This document shows, piece by piece, positions 61,149 through 64,000 of a stretch of 64,000 bases of DNA. How positions within the stretch are numbered: position 1 is the first letter of the stretch; every line of letters starts with the position of its first letter. Below the pieces are notes generated by a model that saw only the letters and a list, made by a program, of their open reading frames with translations, searched no databases and had not been told where the DNA came from. Position numbers and translations under genes: made by a program. This stretch comes from an uncultured Anaerotruncus sp. (GTDB taxonomy: Bacteria; Bacillota; Clostridia; Oscillospirales; Acutalibacteraceae): contig UQDL01000002.1 of assembly GCA_900539775.1 (NCBI GenBank), forward strand, positions 186,001-250,000, given 5' to 3'.

Positions 61149-63121
61149 TTATTCACACCCTTTTGCACACAGCCGTTTTTATTTATTACATACACAGAAT
61201 CAATTTGAAACGGGCAATCCAAAGCCGAATCGTCAAATATTATATCTGTGCCGCCGGCCGATACAGTTAATTTATCGCTGTTATATTTTACAACAACATC
61301 GCCCTTCAAATCAACAGTTAAATTTGCCGATTTCATATAAGGAACGTTATATTTTTTAATTTTTGAAATATCTTGCGGCGTTATTACCTTTGATTTGTTT
61401 CTGTTTGCAAAAGCGAAAGCAATTTCGGCATCGCCGCCAACAACACATTCCACATCAAGATTGTATTCTGCGGCAAGTCTTTGAATTTTATAATACTGCT
61501 CATAATCACGCAATCCGTAAACAACTGCCACATTATTATCATATACCACAACGGCACTGCTTTCTTCACCGGCCACAACACGGGCACAAATTGACGATGA
61601 TTCCGAAAAGCCGAATATCGCCGTAATTGAAACAGCAAGAGCGGCAGACAGAAGAGCGCAGGCTTTGAACGGTGCGCTGCCCGAAACAGCCTTTATGATA
61701 AAAGAAATACCGAAAAGCAAAAATACGGCGCACACAGCCGCAAAGAACTTTTGACCGCCGACGGTAAGCGAGGCAAGAAAACTGCAAGAAAACGCCTCTG
61801 CAAGCTTTAGCATAGCGTGAGAAGCAAACCAGCATAAATTTCCGAAAAGCCATGCAAAAGCGGGCACAAAAGAAAGTAAAGAGAATAATGCCGCAAAAAC
61901 CAAAAGTGCTGTTGCCAAAGGAATGAGAAGCAAATTAGAAAAGATTCCCGCCATTGAAACAAACCCAAAATTAAACAGCATTGACGGAATTGTTGTGATA
62001 ACGGCCGAAATTGAAGCGCAAACGATGCCGATGAAATACGACACAATTTTATTCTTTACTTTTATCTTACTCTGAATATGAGGAGATATTGTTATCAATC
62101 CAAGCACGGCGCAAAAGGTGAGCTGCGCACCAACATCCGTAACGGCATAAGGATTCAAACAAACAATAAATGCAGCAAATCCGAGAGAATTAAGAGAATC
62201 TGTTTTTTTCTTTATCAGCTTTCCTATAAGAAAAACAAGCATCATTATACCGCATCGAATCATTGATTTTGAAAAGCCGGAAAGCATAATGTAAAACAAG
62301 ATGCCCGCCGAACATATAACAACACGAGGGCACTTTGGAACAAGAAGCTTTTTCAGAAGGCTGTAAAGCACGCCAAACAGAACAGACATATGGAGCCCTG
62401 AAACGGCCATCAAATGAGATGCACCGCAAAGCCTGAAATCTGTGTTTGCTTCATAAGAAAGCAAAGATTTATCGCCCGTTAAAACAGCATAAGAAAGTGC
62501 GCCTTCATTATTTTTAACAACAAAACCAAATTGCCTTTTTAGCTCCGAACGCAAATCTAAAACAAATTTATTAGGGCTGTTTACAGATTCACCGGTTTTT
62601 GAATAATCCCTTGAATAACCGCAAAGAAAAATATTATCATCAAATTTTCCGTGCGAATCATAAGCATTGTCCGCAACAGAGATAAAAGAAACCTTCATAT
62701 CAGCAAGTTCATAAGGCTTGAGATACAGAGGACTGTCCGAATACAATTCAAACTTAATGTTTTGCGGAACATTTTCGCCGCTGACACTTTTGGTTTTTAA
62801 TTTATAAACATATTTACCGGATGAGCTTTTCTGAGGCAAATCAACCACATAAGCCTTAACAGACGCCGTTTTGCCGAACAATTTTGTTTGCGGCAGATAA
62901 TTGCCATAATAAAAAGAAACAAAAAGCAAAGAGGAAAATAAAACTCCTAGCAAGCAGAACATAATTGCCTTGCCTTTTACGGCTTTTGAAGCGGCACAAC
63001 AAACGACGAAAGCGACGCTTGAAGCAATCAATGCCGCAAGCGCCGCTTTAATATTCATAAAATTGAGCACAATAAGAGTAACCGCAACCGAAAAGCCGAT
63101 ATTAGCAAACACTCTTTTCAT
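61136..63121 (-). CDS. comEC: ComEC/Rec2 DNA uptake channel, reduced C-terminal domain
   Basis: 661-residue membrane protein. N-terminal OB-like DUF4131 region, then the Competence channel with LTGDKSLLS and CGASHLMAVSGLHMSVLFGVLY, about ten helices. The C-terminal 150 residues follow the position of the metallo-beta-lactamase-like domain of ComEC but show no HxHxDH metal motif (ICARVVAGEESSAVVVYDNN), so the nuclease site appears lost. Imports single-stranded DNA in competent cells; comEA and comF lie 20 kb away. Confidence 0.88.
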   Translation of the reverse strand: MKRVFANIGFSVAVTLIVLNFMNIKAALAALIASSVAFVVCCAASKAVKGKAIMFCLLGVLFSSLLFVSFYYGNYLPQTKLFGKTASVKAYVVDLPQKSSSGKYVYKLKTKSVSGENVPQNIKFELYSDSPLYLKPYELADMKVSFISVADNAYDSHGKFDDNIFLCGYSRDYSKTGESVNSPNKFVLDLRSELKRQFGFVVKNNEGALSYAVLTGDKSLLSYEANTDFRLCGASHLMAVSGLHMSVLFGVLYSLLKKLLVPKCPRVVICSAGILFYIMLSGFSKSMIRCGIMMLVFLIGKLIKKKTDSLNSLGFAAFIVCLNPYAVTDVGAQLTFCAVLGLITISPHIQSKIKVKNKIVSYFIGIVCASISAVITTIPSMLFNFGFVSMAGIFSNLLLIPLATALLVFAALFSLLSFVPAFAWLFGNLCWFASHAMLKLAEAFSCSFLASLTVGGQKFFAAVCAVFLLFGISFIIKAVSGSAPFKACALLSAALAVSITAIFGFSESSSICARVVAGEESSAVVVYDNNVAVVYGLRDYEQYYKIQRLAAEYNLDVECVVGGDAEIAFAFANRNKSKVITPQDISKIKKYNVPYMKSANLTVDLKGDVVVKYNSDKLTVSAGGTDIIFDDSALDCPFQIDSVYVINKNGCVQKGVNKWAD

Positions 63122-63144
63122 AAAACGCTCCGTATTTTATAAGA

Positions 63145-64000
63145 TTATTTTTGCTTTTTATCTGCAAAAACAGGCTCAAGAACAAAGCTGTAGCTTTGCT
63201 TAATACCCTTCTTCATTGTGTATGGCTCACGAACGAATGCCTGACCCGGAAGATCGCCGCCTACTCCAAGCAATTTATGGTCTATATTAACTGCAGTTAT
63301 ATCATTATTATAGGGAATATTATGAACATGAGTTGCTTTTTCAAGATCCTCTATTGTGTAATGATGAGCACTGAAGTTAATAGGATCATCAAAGTAGGAC
63401 GAAACCTTAAAACCGTTACCCTTCTTATCCGTTATTGTGAAATAGCGAACATCGGTTCTGTTTGAGCTTTCCTGAGGACGCATATAACGATACTCAAGAT
63501 CCTTAACGGTTGATTTATGGCAGGAAATCTTTGCACCTGTTTTTCTGTCGCAATAAGTTGCCTGAGGTCCTCTGCCGTACCAATTAACATATTCCATGCT
63601 GCCATCAAGAGTCATTCTTGCGCCAAACTTAACCATATTAGCCATGGGAACGGCGCTGTGATAAACATATATACGCATATCGGGATAGATTTTATATGTT
63701 GTAACAGAGTTTTTAAGCAAAGGTGTGCTCCATGCGATATGAATCTCTACGCAGTTATCTTCACCGGCTTTAACCTCTGTTTTAACGGCCTTTGCGCTGT
63801 GGCTTGCAGAGCGCCATCTGTAGTATGGATGAAGCGGAATCATTTGAGGCACAAAGTTGAGAGAATCAATATCATTATCCGTAAGCGCACGGAAATAATA
63901 AGGCTCAAGCGGAGCTTTAAGTTTTTCTCTGCCGTCTATAGAAATACTTGTTATTCTGCCATTTTCAATATTTACCGAATAGCCCTCACCGGAAATTTGA
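63145..64000 (-). CDS. Beta-galactosidase C-terminal region (GH2, small-chain domain), partial
   Basis: The frame runs open to the window edge, so the 5' part (including the GH2 barrel) lies outside. The visible part (about 284 residues) is the beta-galactosidase small-chain domain: FRALTDND at the start (family RAPTDND), then GSMEYVNWYGRGPQATYCDR and NIDHKLLGVGGD near the end, typical of LacZ domain 5. Stop codon at 63145-63147, 23 nt before the comEC start. No disruption seen in the visible part. Confidence 0.88.
   Translation of the reverse strand, partial: QISGEGYSVNIENGRITSISIDGREKLKAPLEPYYFRALTDNDIDSLNFVPQMIPLHPYYRWRSASHSAKAVKTEVKAGEDNCVEIHIAWSTPLLKNSVTTYKIYPDMRIYVYHSAVPMANMVKFGARMTLDGSMEYVNWYGRGPQATYCDRKTGAKISCHKSTVKDLEYRYMRPQESSNRTDVRYFTITDKKGNGFKVSSYFDDPINFSAHHYTIEDLEKATHVHNIPYNNDITAVNIDHKLLGVGGDLPGQAFVREPYTMKKGIKQSYSFVLEPVFADKKQK

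Overview
The window looks like chromosomal DNA of a spore-forming, fermentative gut-type Clostridia (Ruminococcaceae/Oscillospiraceae-like). The evidence is an AT-rich base composition, dipicolinate synthase genes, a SCIFF ranthipeptide locus, Rex, acetate kinase, lactate dehydrogenase, an acetyl-CoA hydrolase/transferase family enzyme and glycoside hydrolases. TTG starts with good Shine-Dalgarno sites are common (potA, dpaB, murC, uppP, 49411). Both edges cut through coding neighbourhoods; the gene at the right edge is partial.

Layout. 1-8.4 kb (minus strand): FliB-like methylase, an acyltransferase broken by an in-frame TGA, tRNA-Leu(GAG) under a consensus promoter, a potABCD polyamine importer with a gph-like phosphatase, and dpaA-dpaB for spore dipicolinate. 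8.5-17.2 kb: murC (+), a two-component system with an ABC efflux pair and a membrane protein (-), and an M24 aminopeptidase (+). 17.2-28.9 kb (-): copA-csoR with paired CsoR-type operators, a small export protein, an enoate/dienoyl-CoA-type reductase, a zinc-ribbon membrane protein, an AGCS amino-acid symporter and a heterodimeric ABC exporter. 28.9-35.4 kb: a hairpin-rich gap, tRNA-Leu(CAG), then a plus-strand run of membrane protein, Orn/Lys/Arg decarboxylase, SCIFF peptide, its radical-SAM maturase, a CoA-transferase and a lipoyl-less E2 catalytic core. 35.5-39.3 kb (-): GH2 and GH30 hydrolases. 39.4-39.8 kb: tRNA-Leu(TAG), tRNA-Gly(CCC) and a two-copy 83-nt repeat carrying terminators. 39.8-45.3 kb (-): comF, comEA, and an operon tepA-ylzJ-uppP-ftsK. 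45.4-50.1 kb (+): aconitase, isocitrate dehydrogenase, rex and an unknown protein. 50.2-57 kb: acetyltransferase (-), a second E2 core (+), then ldh, phosphoribosyltransferase, HIT protein, alaS and ydbC (-). 57-64 kb: ackA (-) divergent from tmcAL (+), then comEC-holA-rnmV (-) behind the 3' part of a beta-galactosidase.

The main themes are polyamine uptake and synthesis, copper homeostasis, acetate/CoA and TCA-branch metabolism under redox control (Rex lies directly behind acn-icd), competence genes at three sites, and peptide modification. The most unusual items are: a SCIFF peptide in which the fourth canonical Cys is Ser and an extra upstream Cys appears; a CopA whose C-terminal CopZ-like domain has its own internal ribosome site; and two paralogous stand-alone E2 cores with an altered DHRxxDG motif. 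No phage, insertion sequence, CRISPR array or rRNA was seen.
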